A stretch of DNA of 64,000 bases from Candidatus Zixiibacteriota bacterium (GTDB lineage Bacteria > Zixibacteria > MSB-5A5 > GN15 > FEB-12): positions 121,772 through 185,771 of the forward strand of contig JAVEYB010000008.1 in assembly GCA_034003725.1 (NCBI GenBank), given 5' to 3'. The notes beneath the pieces were generated by a model. It was not told the origin of the DNA. It saw nothing but the letters and a program-made list of their open reading frames with translations, and made no database searches. Every line of letters begins with the position of its first letter. Positions within the stretch are counted from its first letter, which is position 1. This document shows, in pieces, positions 34,569-43,404 of this stretch. The translations under genes were made by a program, and so were the position numbers.

Positions 34569-37500
34569 GTGAGGAAGTCAATCGTCCCGCTCGGTTGCCG
34601 TGCTACCTTGAAGCTGTTTGATCGACATATCGACCGTGTAAACGCCCTGGTCGCCGCCTGCGTCTGGCTCGGCGTGGTATCGGTCTACGTTGCCACCAAG
34701 GCCGTCACCATGTCCTTCTGGGACTGCGGTGAATTTATCGCCGTCTCGGCCATCCTCGGCATTCCGCATCCGCCGGGTACGCCGCTGTATATCCTGATCG
34801 GACACCTCTTCGCAAAGTACGCACCGCTGGCCGACATATCCGCGCGCGTCAATCTCCTCTCGGCCCTGTCGTCGTCGTTTGCCGCGCTGCTGGCGTATCT
34901 CAGCGCGGTCAGGATGCTGCGCTACTGGTTCGACGGCGCCTCGGACCGGCTCTCCCGATTCCTGATGTACGCCGGTGGCGCGTGCGGGGCGGGGCTGTTC
35001 GCGTTTGGCCTCACTCAGTGGAATAACTCGATCGAGGCCGAGGTGTACGGGCTGTCCATGCTCATCATGATGGCGGTGTTCTGGCTCACCATGGTTTACG
35101 TCGAACACTGGGAAACGCCCCGCGGCGGCCGCATTATGATGCTGGTCGTGTACCTGGCGACACTCGGGATCGGCGTCCACATGGCGACCTTTCTCATCCT
35201 GCCGATCGCGGCGCTGTTCTTCATCCTGAGAAAAGAGACGCCCGCCGGCGGATGGTTTCAAGTTGCGGTCTTTTTTGTCCTCGAGTTGTTTCTGCTGTTT
35301 ATACTGTCGTCCCGGCCCGATGAAATCCCGTTCTATCTGCCGGTCACTATCGTGCTGGCGCTCTATGTGTTTTATGTTTTCTCATTCGAAAACATCCCGG
35401 CATCCGTGTGGATCATTTTCGCCGGCCTTGTGATATCCGTGCTGCCGGTCGTGTCCATCGCGTGGAGATCGATCGGCGGCGACGCCACGCCGCCATCGGG
35501 TACACTCATCGCGGTTGGAGCCGCGGGTTTGGTGGCAACCGTGCTCTACTCGCTGTACTGCCTGTCGCGCTATCGCGCGCTCAGTCGAGGCAGCGCCGAT
35601 GCGTCGTATCATCGGTTGTATCCGCCCCTGTTCGTTCTCGTCGCGGCGGCGCTCGCTCTGGTGGCAATACTCAACATCCGAGGATACGCCGTATTCCTCG
35701 GCTTCACCGTAGTCCTGATGGCCGGTCTGGGCTGGCTGCTGCGGCGGCATATCAATTGGTTCACGCTCATTCCGCTGGTCGGCGTCTCGACAATCATCCT
35801 CGGCGTCGTAGAATTCGCGGTCGGTCTGCTGGCAGCCGCGGTGGTTTCGGTCGGCCTCGGCCTGGCGCTGAAAGACAGGCGATGGAAACAGTCGCTCGTG
35901 ATGCTCGTCGTGGCCGTGCTGGGGTTCTCGGCCCACGTCTACATCCCGATCCGCTCCGCCCAGGATCCTTTCATCAATGAAAACGATCCGTCGCAGTCCC
36001 TGCAGGCGACCATCCAGTTCATAGAACGGAAACAATACGGATCGGAGTCGATGATCGAGCGCATGTTCGAGCGGCGCGGCGAGTGGGAGAACCAGTTCGG
36101 GACGTTCGAACGCATGGGATTCTGGGGCTTTTTCCGTTCGCAGTACGGACTCACCGGCCCGCGATTTTTCCTGCTTTTTATGCTCGGGCTCTTCGGGCTG
36201 TGGGAGGTTGTTCGACGCAAGCCCCGGATCGGGCTTCACCTGCTGCTCATTCTGCTGCTGACATCGGTCGGTCTGGTCCTGTATATGAATTTCGCCGACG
36301 GTACCCGGATGACGCCGTCGGGTCAGGACTACCTCGAGGTTCGCGACCGCGACTACTTTTTCACCGGTGCGTTTATTCTGTTCGGCATGACGATCGGCGT
36401 CGGCGTGACGACACTCGTGCAGTTTGTCCGGGAGTCCGTGCGCTCGTTCTCGGCCGCCGGGCGCGGCGTCATTACCGCATCGGTCTGTGCGCTGTTTCTG
36501 CTTCCCGCGTATGCCCTGGCGGAAAACTACTTCGTGTGCGATCGCTCCCGGAACTACGTAGCGTACGACTACGGCTTCGATCTGCTCATGTCGGCGGACC
36601 CCAATGCGGTGTTGTTCACCAACGGTGACAACGACACCTTCCCGCTCTGGTGCCTTCAGGAAGCGTACGGTCTGCGCAAAGACGTTCGCGTGGTCAATCT
36701 GTCACTTGCCAACCTTGACTGGTACATTCGGCAGTTGCGCGACTACATGGGACTTGAACTCGGCTGGACCGATGATGACATCAGGGCGCTGCGCGCCTAC
36801 CGGTTTCAGGACGGAGAACTCTATCGCGTATCACACCAGGTGATCGATGCCATTTACGTGAACAACTACCCGAGGGTGCCGATCAATTTCGCGGTCACCT
36901 GTTCTCCGGGCTTCCGCCGCATCCGCAATGAATCTATCGACCACCGGCTCGAGCTGTCCGGGATGAAATGGCGACTGATGCCGGACGGCAACGGCATGAC
37001 GGTCAATATCGAGCGGTCGGTCGAACTGCTTCGCGATACCGCGACATTCCGCTTCCGGGGACTCAATGACCCGACGATTCACAAGGACGAAACCACGCTT
37101 CGCGTGACGTACAACATGGCACATACCATTCTCATGGTGGCGGATACGCTTCGACGAGCCGGTCGCCATAATGAAGCGGCCGACATGGCCCGGCTTGCGG
37201 TCGAGAATATCCCTCACAACCGCGAAGCAGTGATTTATCTGGGCAACCTGTACGGTGATATGGGTCGCGACGCCGATGCCGCCGCACTCGTGCGCGCGGA
37301 ACCGTCGCCCGAAAAAGAACGTCTGGCCGTGTATTGGGCGCGCGCCAAGCGTACGCTCGGGCAAAACGACAGCGCCGAGGTTATCCTCGACAGCCTTCTG
37401 ACCGAGCACCCGCATCTCGAACAGGCGTTCGAAGAAGCCGTCAAGCTGCACGTGGAAGGCAGGGACCTGCTCAAACTGAAGGATTTGCTCGAACGCTGGT

Positions 37501-37613
37501 TGCGACAGAACCCCGGCCACGAAAGGGCGCAGACGCTGCTCGCACGGCTGGACCAGGAGCTGATTCGCCTCCAGATGCAATCACGTCAACCCGATGGTGC
37601 GCCGAATCCATGA
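34569..37613 (+). CDS. DUF2723 membrane glycosyltransferase-like protein with C-terminal TPRs
   Basis: A 1014-residue multi-spanning protein. The N-terminus holds the DUF2723/TMEM260-type signature SFWDCGEFIAVSAILGIPHP followed by PGTPLYILIGHLFA, as in GT-C-fold O-mannosyltransferase-like enzymes with an acidic residue in the first loop. About 12 membrane helices run to residue 660. A soluble part includes FTNGDNDTFPLWCLQEAYG, and TPR-like helices occupy about 850-1000. It probably transfers a sugar from a lipid carrier to exported proteins. The start is uncertain: GTG 34569 is used, and a TTG at 34608 is possible. It overlaps the next gene by 4 bp (ATGA). Confidence 0.88.
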   Translation: MRKSIVPLGCRATLKLFDRHIDRVNALVAACVWLGVVSVYVATKAVTMSFWDCGEFIAVSAILGIPHPPGTPLYILIGHLFAKYAPLADISARVNLLSALSSSFAALLAYLSAVRMLRYWFDGASDRLSRFLMYAGGACGAGLFAFGLTQWNNSIEAEVYGLSMLIMMAVFWLTMVYVEHWETPRGGRIMMLVVYLATLGIGVHMATFLILPIAALFFILRKETPAGGWFQVAVFFVLELFLLFILSSRPDEIPFYLPVTIVLALYVFYVFSFENIPASVWIIFAGLVISVLPVVSIAWRSIGGDATPPSGTLIAVGAAGLVATVLYSLYCLSRYRALSRGSADASYHRLYPPLFVLVAAALALVAILNIRGYAVFLGFTVVLMAGLGWLLRRHINWFTLIPLVGVSTIILGVVEFAVGLLAAAVVSVGLGLALKDRRWKQSLVMLVVAVLGFSAHVYIPIRSAQDPFINENDPSQSLQATIQFIERKQYGSESMIERMFERRGEWENQFGTFERMGFWGFFRSQYGLTGPRFFLLFMLGLFGLWEVVRRKPRIGLHLLLILLLTSVGLVLYMNFADGTRMTPSGQDYLEVRDRDYFFTGAFILFGMTIGVGVTTLVQFVRESVRSFSAAGRGVITASVCALFLLPAYALAENYFVCDRSRNYVAYDYGFDLLMSADPNAVLFTNGDNDTFPLWCLQEAYGLRKDVRVVNLSLANLDWYIRQLRDYMGLELGWTDDDIRALRAYRFQDGELYRVSHQVIDAIYVNNYPRVPINFAVTCSPGFRRIRNESIDHRLELSGMKWRLMPDGNGMTVNIERSVELLRDTATFRFRGLNDPTIHKDETTLRVTYNMAHTILMVADTLRRAGRHNEAADMARLAVENIPHNREAVIYLGNLYGDMGRDADAAALVRAEPSPEKERLAVYWARAKRTLGQNDSAEVILDSLLTEHPHLEQAFEEAVKLHVEGRDLLKLKDLLERWLRQNPGHERAQTLLARLDQELIRLQMQSRQPDGAPNP

Positions 37614-38725
37614 ACCTGCTCGTTGTGAACTGGAATGACCTGAAAAATCCCTTTGCGGGCGGGGCGGAAGTGCATATCGAGGAACTGCTGCGCCGGCTGG
37701 TGCAGTACGGTCACCGGGCGACTTTGTTGTGTTCCGGTTTTCCCGGCGGAGCGGGGGAGGAGACGGTCGAAGGCGTGCGGATTGTGCGCCGCGGCAATCG
37801 GTATACATTCAACCTGCATGTTCCCTTCGCGCTCCGCAAGCTGGCCCGGCAGGACAGGTATGACCTGCTGATCGAGGATATCAACAAGATCCCGTTCTAC
37901 ACGCCGTTGTATCTGGATATGAAGCGGCTGGTGGTGGTTCCTCACCTGTTCGCCACCACCGTGTTCCACGAGGTGAATGTGGTTCTGGCGACATACGTGT
38001 ATCTCGCCGAACGACCGCTGATACCCGTATACCGCGGTTGTCACTTCAACGTGATTTCCGAATCGACCGCCCGCGACATGATTGCCCGGGGAATTCCCGA
38101 GCGGGATATATCAATCATCCATTGCGGCATCGACCGCTCGCGCTATTCGTACGATCCGTCGGTCGGCAAGTATGACGTTCCCACCATTCTGTATCTCGGC
38201 CGCATCAAGAAGTACAAGTCCATACAGCACCTCATTGCGGCCTTTCGACTGGTGCGCGATCGGGTGCCCGGCTCCCGGCTGATGGTGGTGGGCGACGGTG
38301 ATTATGTGAAACCCCTGAAGGAACTGGCGGCCGGTCTGGGTCTGGCGGCACACGTCGAATTCCCCGGCTTTGTCTCCTCCGCAGAGAAAGTCGACCGTCT
38401 GCGTCGCGCCCATGTGGCGGTGCTGCCGTCGTTGAAAGAAGGCTGGGGGTTGACGAATATCGAGGCCAACGCCGTCGGCACGGCGGTTGTCGCCGCCGAT
38501 AGTCCGGGCCTGCGCGATTCCGTGCGCGATGGTGTTACCGGATACCTGTACGAATATGGGAATGTCGGCCGGCTTGCGGAGAAACTGATCCGGCTTCTGC
38601 AGAACGAAACCGAACGAAAGCGGCTCGAACAGGGTGCGCTGGACTGGGCGCGGACGTTTGACTGGGATGCGGCCGCACGCGCGTTCGAGACGGTGGCCCG
38701 GGATGTTGCGGAGGGACGTCGATGA
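37610..38725 (+). CDS. Glycosyltransferase family 4 protein
   Basis: The 371-residue GT-B enzyme starts at the ATGA overlap with the previous gene. The acceptor domain begins LLVVNWNDLKNPFAGGAEVH, the usual GT4 N-terminal loop. The donor domain has ILYLGRIKKYKSIQHLIAAF, MVVGDGDYVKPL, and the conserved VLPSLKEGWGLTNIEANAVG with the Glu pair that contacts the nucleotide-sugar. The acceptor is unknown. The tight coupling to a DUF2723 transferase and a flippase-like protein suggests one pathway for a lipid-linked or surface glycan. Confidence 0.93.
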   Translation: MNLLVVNWNDLKNPFAGGAEVHIEELLRRLVQYGHRATLLCSGFPGGAGEETVEGVRIVRRGNRYTFNLHVPFALRKLARQDRYDLLIEDINKIPFYTPLYLDMKRLVVVPHLFATTVFHEVNVVLATYVYLAERPLIPVYRGCHFNVISESTARDMIARGIPERDISIIHCGIDRSRYSYDPSVGKYDVPTILYLGRIKKYKSIQHLIAAFRLVRDRVPGSRLMVVGDGDYVKPLKELAAGLGLAAHVEFPGFVSSAEKVDRLRRAHVAVLPSLKEGWGLTNIEANAVGTAVVAADSPGLRDSVRDGVTGYLYEYGNVGRLAEKLIRLLQNETERKRLEQGALDWARTFDWDAAARAFETVARDVAEGRR

Positions 38726-39747
38726 CCGGCAGTCGGAAACGAGTGATCTCGATCGCCGTCGGCATCCTCATCTCGGTGGCCCTGCTGTATGCGGTATTTC
38801 ATAAAATCAGCATACGGGAACTCGTGGCCGTGCTGCAACGAGTGAACTACTGGTGGCTGCTGCCGAACATGATGCTGGTGATTCTTTCCCTGTACCAGCG
38901 GGCGTACCGCTGGCAGTTCATGCTGGAACCGATCAAGCGCGTTTCCTATTCAGCGCTGCTGGCGTCGACTTGTATCGGCTTTATGGCCAACAACGTCCTC
39001 CCGCTTCGGCTGGGTGAGTTTGTGCGGGCCTACTCGCTGTCGCGGCAGGACGCCGATATCAGCAAGTCGGCGTCGCTGGCGACTATTTTCGTAGAGCGTA
39101 TGGTGTTTGATCTTATGGCCCTGCTGGCCATTCTCGGCGGCGTGTTTGCCGTCTCGTCACTGCCCGTGACCGACTCCGAACTCAGCATGAGTCTGGAGAA
39201 AGGGACGTACGTCGCGGTTGCAGTCGCGGTGTTCGGGTTGGCGTTCGTCCTGTATCTCGCCACCCGGCCGCAGCAGGCGGGTATGCTGGTCGTACGCACG
39301 ATGTTTTTCCTGCCGGGGGGCGTGAAGCAGCGCATTCAGGACGTGGTGATGCGCTTTTCACGCGGACTGGAGTTCATGACCGATCAGACCGCCGTCTTCT
39401 GGGTCGCGACACACACCCTGCTTATCTGGCTTGTGTACGGGCTGTCCAACTATTTCGTATTCCAGGCGTTCGGATTCGACCTTCACCTTGCTGCCTCATT
39501 TGTACTGCTGGTGATCGTGTCTATTTCCATACTCATACCGTCATCTCCCGGTTTTGTCGGCGTCTACCACGCCGGTGTGGCCGTCACACTCAAGCTGTAC
39601 GGTGTGCCGACCGAACAGGCCGGTGCGTTCGCCCTGGTGCTGCATGCGGCGCAGTACATCCCGGTGACCGCGCTCGGGTTCTACTTCCTCAAAACGCGGC
39701 ATCTCTCTCTGAAACGGCTCGAAGCCGAGGCGGTCGAGCCGGTATAA
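38722..39747 (+). CDS. Flippase-like / lysylphosphatidylglycerol synthase TM-region protein (UPF0104)
   Basis: A 341-residue membrane protein of the UPF0104/AglD family with about eight helices. It shows the family pattern INYWWLLP-like segment (VNYWWLLPNMMLVILSLYQR), FMANNVLPLRLGEFVRAYSL, TIFVERMVFDLMALL, and PSSPGFVGVYHAGVAVTL near the C-terminus. Members are linked to lipid or lipid-glycan translocation. The ATG overlaps the glycosyltransferase stop by 4 bp, so the three genes from 34569 are translationally coupled. Confidence 0.9.
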   Translation: MTGSRKRVISIAVGILISVALLYAVFHKISIRELVAVLQRVNYWWLLPNMMLVILSLYQRAYRWQFMLEPIKRVSYSALLASTCIGFMANNVLPLRLGEFVRAYSLSRQDADISKSASLATIFVERMVFDLMALLAILGGVFAVSSLPVTDSELSMSLEKGTYVAVAVAVFGLAFVLYLATRPQQAGMLVVRTMFFLPGGVKQRIQDVVMRFSRGLEFMTDQTAVFWVATHTLLIWLVYGLSNYFVFQAFGFDLHLAASFVLLVIVSISILIPSSPGFVGVYHAGVAVTLKLYGVPTEQAGAFALVLHAAQYIPVTALGFYFLKTRHLSLKRLEAEAVEPV

Positions 39748-39842
39748 TCTGCCGTGACCGGTTCTGGGAAGTGGCAGCTATTTCAAACTTGACCGTGACT
39801 CAACCTCGCCCATAGTTGGAGTGCAGGAAGATCGGAGTCACT

Positions 39843-40373
39843 ATGAAGAAGCTGTTGCTAGCGATACTGCTGATTGCCCTTATCGTCGGAGTCGCCTACG
39901 TCAAAGACTGGCGGGAGGACCGCAACCGTCAGCAGGTCTTTGCCGAGGGTCTGCAACAAGGCAGACAGGACGGTGATCGTGACCGGGAAGTCATCGACTC
40001 TCTCCAGCGGACGCTTCAGTCTGCCGAGGCCGCGTTTGCTGATTCAGTCTCCCGCCACACCCAGCAGTATGAGGATCAGCTCGATTCTCTCGGAGAAGAG
40101 ATCGTACGCCGCGACAGCGCGATCACCGCACTGAGTAACCGGTCCCAGACCGCTCGAGATGCGGAGAACATGGATTCGGTCGAACAACGCCGCCAGCGCG
40201 AGTTGACTGTTCTGGCCCACTACAAACAGCTCTTCCTGGCTCTGCCCGCCGACCTGTCGGCATACGAGAAACGGGTCGCGGTCGACGAGATTCGCCAGCA
40301 GACTGCCGACAAGTACGGTATCACCGTTACCGAGTTGAACCGGCTCCGCGACAAGCACGCCCTGTCATATTAG
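39843..40373 (+). CDS. Membrane-anchored coiled-coil protein of unknown function
   Basis: GGAGTCACT precedes the ATG at 39843, which opens a single N-terminal membrane helix (KKLLLAILLIALIVGVAYV). The remaining 155 residues are charged and heptad-like (REVIDSLQRTLQSAEAAFAD, QYEDQLDSLGEEIVRRDSAI). The C-terminal part, DKYGITVTELNRLRDKHA, looks like a small helical domain of the kind seen in phase-variable or DNA-binding repeats; this is uncertain. A promoter-like TTGACC (39789-39794) lies upstream. No family is recognised. Confidence 0.7.
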   Translation: MKKLLLAILLIALIVGVAYVKDWREDRNRQQVFAEGLQQGRQDGDRDREVIDSLQRTLQSAEAAFADSVSRHTQQYEDQLDSLGEEIVRRDSAITALSNRSQTARDAENMDSVEQRRQRELTVLAHYKQLFLALPADLSAYEKRVAVDEIRQQTADKYGITVTELNRLRDKHALSY

Positions 40374-40527
40374 CCGACTTTATCGCAAGGCTGCGGGGCT
40401 GCTGGGACGAACCGGGTGGCCCGGCAAATTGTTAAGTATGTGTATGGCAATGTATTATCAATACCCCGGCGACAATTGTCATAACGACAAAAAATCGAAC
40501 AGAGAGTACCTTTTTTTCGTTTTTTGG

Positions 40528-40556
40528 TTGAACTGCTTAACAACGGTTCATATATT
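40528..40556 (+). promoter_or_regulatory. Strong sigma-70 promoter of a leader-bearing small unit
   Basis: TTGAAC (40528-40533) and TATATT (40551-40556) are separated by exactly 17 bp, and T-rich DNA (TTTTTTTCGTTTTTTGG) lies upstream like an UP element. The predicted start is about 40563. The stretch 40374-40527 before it holds nothing else I recognise. Confidence 0.7.
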
Positions 40557-40562
40557 GCAACT

Positions 40563-40781
40563 AGGGTGAAAAGCGAAGCTACTGATGTACGGCCCCGTTT
40601 TTCATTCGCCGTGTCACTTGGGATCCTGAAAGCTGAGTCCGGCGCACCTTAAAGTCCATTGAGGCTCTTGAGGAGGTGATACCTTCTTCGAACGCGGCAT
40701 CCCTGTATGTACTGCTATCGTGTGTATTCCGGTGTAACTACGGACCCTGGAGGATAACAGTCGTGCATAGGGAGTAATTGT
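40563..40781 (+). other. Long structured leader or small RNA upstream of a 60-residue ORF
   Basis: About 220 nt lie between the predicted start and the ATG at 40782. A near-perfect SD (GGAGGTGAT, about 40674-40682) has no start codon behind it and can pair with the following ACCTTCTT in an 8-bp hairpin with a 3-nt loop. Further down, CTGGAGGA precedes a possible 4-codon frame (GTG 40763 to TAA 40777). No known riboswitch or RNA family core (FMN, SAM, TPP, cobalamin, RNase P, tmRNA, 6S) was recognised. Confidence 0.4.
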
Positions 40782-40964
40782 ATGCCGAAGAGAAAAGAGG
40801 CCGAACAGTACGTTCCCACAGGAGAAAAGGACTGCTGGCATTTGTACGGTCTGCAGGTCTTGACGCCCAACAAGTTTGTCCAGGTTGTCGGAAAAATTTT
40901 ACGAGGAAGATATTCTCTGGTTAATCCCGGCATAACCGGCAAACCGAGCGTTCGGGGCTTTTAG
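40782..40964 (+). CDS. Small hypothetical protein (60 aa)
   Basis: GGGAG (40770-40774) lies 7 bp before the ATG. The 60 residues (MPKRKEAEQYVPTGEKDCWH... ending PGITGKPSVRGF) are basic and contain no signal peptide or membrane helix. Support for coding comes from the strong promoter, the SD and the perfect terminator that closes the unit 49 bp later. No family is recognised, and the transcript may instead be a functional RNA. Confidence 0.45.
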   Translation: MPKRKEAEQYVPTGEKDCWHLYGLQVLTPNKFVQVVGKILRGRYSLVNPGITGKPSVRGF

Positions 40965-41012
40965 GAAAACAGTGTCGGCACATCCCAAGATCACGCCAGG
41001 GCGGTCGTACTG

Positions 41013-41046
41013 GATTCACCCGGAGTAATCCGGGTGAATCTTTTTT
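41013..41046 (+). terminator. Strong Rho-independent terminator
   Basis: GATTCACCCGGA and TCCGGGTGAATC form a perfect 12-bp stem with loop GTAA, followed by six T residues. Confidence 0.95.
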
Positions 41047-41147
41047 ATGCCATTTTCAGCTTGATCTGTGACCAAAAATGACGACCTTGCGAAACCTTAC
41101 GTGTATAATTGAAAACCGGCAGAAGCCACTAACGACTATCGATCCGA

Positions 41148-41666
41148 ATGGGACTGAGACAGGCAACCTCGATTTTCATCCTCGCGGCGATCCTGGGACT
41201 CGGAATCAATCTCGTTTCCCCGAACGCCGTCGATTTCATCGGTAAATACCGGGATATTTCATCCGGCGACGGTCCCATTGTCCCGCCCTCGGCGATGGAA
41301 GGCGATCCGCCGTTTATCGATATCAACGTGGCCCAGATGGAGCATGCCGCCGGCGATGTCGTTTTTGTCGACGCCCGCGAACCCTATGAATTCGCCTGCG
41401 GCACCATTCCCGGATCGATCAACATTCCCTTCGATTACCTGCCCGCCGAGAATCTCCCGGCCTACCTGGACTCGGCTTTGGGCTTTGTCGACAAAGACAC
41501 ACCCATCATCGTCTTCTGTTCGGGCGAGGAATGCGATCTGTCTTTGCATCTCGCGCGCAACATGCAGGAATTCGGCTACACCCGCCCGTCGATCTTCTTC
41601 GGCGGCGCCCGCGAATGGGCGACGTTCGGCTTTGACCTTGAGGTTCATCCGGAATGCGAAAACTGA
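41148..41666 (+). CDS. Membrane-anchored or exported rhodanese-domain protein
   Basis: The N-terminus is a signal anchor (MGLRQATSIFILAAILGLGI). Residues about 58-170 form a rhodanese domain: VVFVDAREPYEFACGTIPGS, INIPFDYLP, and the active-site loop VFCSGEECDLS with the catalytic Cys followed by a six-residue loop, then GGAREWATFGFDLE. It should face the periplasm and handle sulfane sulfur or act as a thiol carrier. The DoxX/MauE-like gene overlaps its 3' end by 13 bp. A TATAAT (41104-41109) upstream is a possible -10 element. Confidence 0.9.
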   Translation: MGLRQATSIFILAAILGLGINLVSPNAVDFIGKYRDISSGDGPIVPPSAMEGDPPFIDINVAQMEHAAGDVVFVDAREPYEFACGTIPGSINIPFDYLPAENLPAYLDSALGFVDKDTPIIVFCSGEECDLSLHLARNMQEFGYTRPSIFFGGAREWATFGFDLEVHPECEN

Positions 41667-42127
41667 TCGATAACGACTACCTGACGATGTTTTCGCGGCT
41701 GCTGGTCGGCGGCGTATTCATCTACGCCTCCATCTACAAGATTATCGAGCCGGCGTCGTTCGCCAAATCGATCTGGTACTATCATCTCATGCCCGGCTAC
41801 CTGATAAACCTGCTGGCCCTCGTGCTTCCGTGGATCGAGTTTGTCGCCGGGGTATTTCTCATCCTCGGTGTGCTGTATCGCGGCGCCGCGCTCTGGATGA
41901 ACGTCCTGCTCGTCGTGTTCGTGATCGCCCTGTCAACGACTATCGCCCGAGGAATCGATATCGACTGCGGTTGTTTCAAAACCGCCCGATCGGCGACCGA
42001 ATCCGCGTGGACATCGGTCGTACGCAATCTCGTGCTTCTGGTGTTTGCCGTGCAGATGTATGTCAGCCGCTCGCAACGCTGGCGGCTGATGAAGGACGCC
42101 CGGCCTACCGAACGATTGTCGGCGTGA
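41654..42127 (+). CDS. DoxX/MauE-family membrane protein
   Basis: This 157-residue protein has four membrane helices in the DoxX/MauE pattern: MFSRLLVGGVFIYASIYKII, LLALVLPWIEFVAGVFLILG, ALWMNVLLVVFVIALSTTIA and VVRNLVLLVFAVQMYV. The GIDIDCGCFK motif before the last helix is typical of the MauE subgroup. MauE-like proteins are linked to thiol-disulfide chemistry. The gene overlaps the rhodanese gene at its start, so the two form a redox or sulfur unit. Its end overlaps the convergent secretin gene by 23 bp. Confidence 0.9.
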   Translation: MRKLIDNDYLTMFSRLLVGGVFIYASIYKIIEPASFAKSIWYYHLMPGYLINLLALVLPWIEFVAGVFLILGVLYRGAALWMNVLLVVFVIALSTTIARGIDIDCGCFKTARSATESAWTSVVRNLVLLVFAVQMYVSRSQRWRLMKDARPTERLSA

Positions 42128-43400
42128 TCAGGATAATCAGGTCGCTGGTTGACTTCTCCTTCGACCGGTTCGTAAACAACAGCTTCCCGATAAGCGGAAT
42201 ATGACCCAGCAGCGGCACGCGCCGCTCCTTGATAATCTCGTCTTCCTTCAGCAGCCCGCCCAGCGCCGCCGTCTCGCCCTCCTGGACCGTGATCGTCGTC
42301 CGGATTGAGCGCTCCGAGGTGATCGGCTTCTGGTTGTCCGCTGGACCGCTGAAGCCGATGATATCCGCCACCGACGGGTTCACATCCAGCGTTATCGTGC
42401 CCGACTCGTTGATTCGCGGCGTCACCCGCAGTGAAATGCCGACCTCTTCATCCTGAAACGTCACGATGTCCGTCACCGCCGCCCCCTCGGTGAACCGGTT
42501 GATCGTCTGAATCGGTATCACCGTCGATATCTTGATTTCCGCTTCGTGATTCTCCACCGTCGTCAACCGCGGATCCGACAACAGCCGCGACTTCCCGTCC
42601 TCCTCCAGCATATCGAGGACCATCGAAAGCTGGTTGACCGTCAGCGTGCCCCACGTCCATGATCCGTCGTTGGGGTTGTACGCGCCGGCTCCGTCCCGGG
42701 CAGTCGTCGTTGTCACGTCGTCACCGGTGGTTGTCGTCGTCACGGCCGTTGCGCCGGTCATGTCCACCGACGCCGATGTCGGCCACAAGAACCCGAGTTG
42801 AGAGTTGGCGTCCACCTTGGTCTCGATAATCCGGGCCTCGATCATGATGACCCGCTCCGGCGTATCCATATCGGCCACTATCGTCAGAAGCTGGGGCAGA
42901 AGAGTCGGAAAGTCCGTGATCAGGATGCGGTTCGCCTTGTAGGGCGTCGCGCCTGATGTACCCGAGGCGTCGGATTTGTCCAGCACCACCACCTGGCCTT
43001 TGTCGGAAAGACGCGACTGCAGCGCCCGCTGCACGGTGGCGGGGGAGACATACCGAAGCGTCACCATCCGCGACTCCAAATCCCCCGGCGCGACTTCGTC
43101 CGACGGCTTCACGACTATGACGTCGTCCCGCAGAAAATAGCTGTATCCGTTGGCAACCAGCACCGCGTTGAGGGCGGTCGCGACGTCCACATCCTCGAGC
43201 CGCAGGGAGACGTTGCCGCTGACCCGTCCGGAGATGACGAGGTTCAGGCCGTTCTGCTGGGCGATCATGTTCAGCACGTCAAGCAGGGGGACCGACTCCA
43301 ACTCCATCGACATGCGTTTATCGGAATCCAGCGGTCCCGCCCCGACTGACACGACGAGCGCCGCCGTGCTTATCAATACTATTGCGATGATGAACTTCAT
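42105..43400 (-). CDS. Short PilQ/GspD-type secretin
   Basis: The outer-membrane channel of the pilus/secretion operon. After a signal peptide (MKFIIAIVLISTAALVVSVG), residues about 28-100 form an STN/N0 domain (VPLLDVLNMIAQQNGLNLV, LEDVDVATALNAVLVANGY). One N1-like domain follows (VTLRYVSPATVQRALQSRL), then the secretin domain with RLLSDPRLTTVENHEAEI, GISLRVTPRI, QEGETAALGGLLKEDE and RVPLLGHIPLIGKLLF. At 431 residues it is much shorter than PilQ or GspD proteins: no AMIN domains and few N domains. It is the last gene of the operon. Confidence 0.95.
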   Translation of the reverse strand: MKFIIAIVLISTAALVVSVGAGPLDSDKRMSMELESVPLLDVLNMIAQQNGLNLVISGRVSGNVSLRLEDVDVATALNAVLVANGYSYFLRDDVIVVKPSDEVAPGDLESRMVTLRYVSPATVQRALQSRLSDKGQVVVLDKSDASGTSGATPYKANRILITDFPTLLPQLLTIVADMDTPERVIMIEARIIETKVDANSQLGFLWPTSASVDMTGATAVTTTTTGDDVTTTTARDGAGAYNPNDGSWTWGTLTVNQLSMVLDMLEEDGKSRLLSDPRLTTVENHEAEIKISTVIPIQTINRFTEGAAVTDIVTFQDEEVGISLRVTPRINESGTITLDVNPSVADIIGFSGPADNQKPITSERSIRTTITVQEGETAALGGLLKEDEIIKERRVPLLGHIPLIGKLLFTNRSKEKSTSDLIILITPTIVR

Positions 43401-43404
43401 GATC

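Noticed and set aside
40374..41046. RNase P RNA, tmRNA, 6S RNA or SRP RNA in the intergenic unit
   Set aside because: The conserved cores of these RNAs (for example GAGGAAAGTCC of RNase P or the tRNA-like end of tmRNA) are not present.
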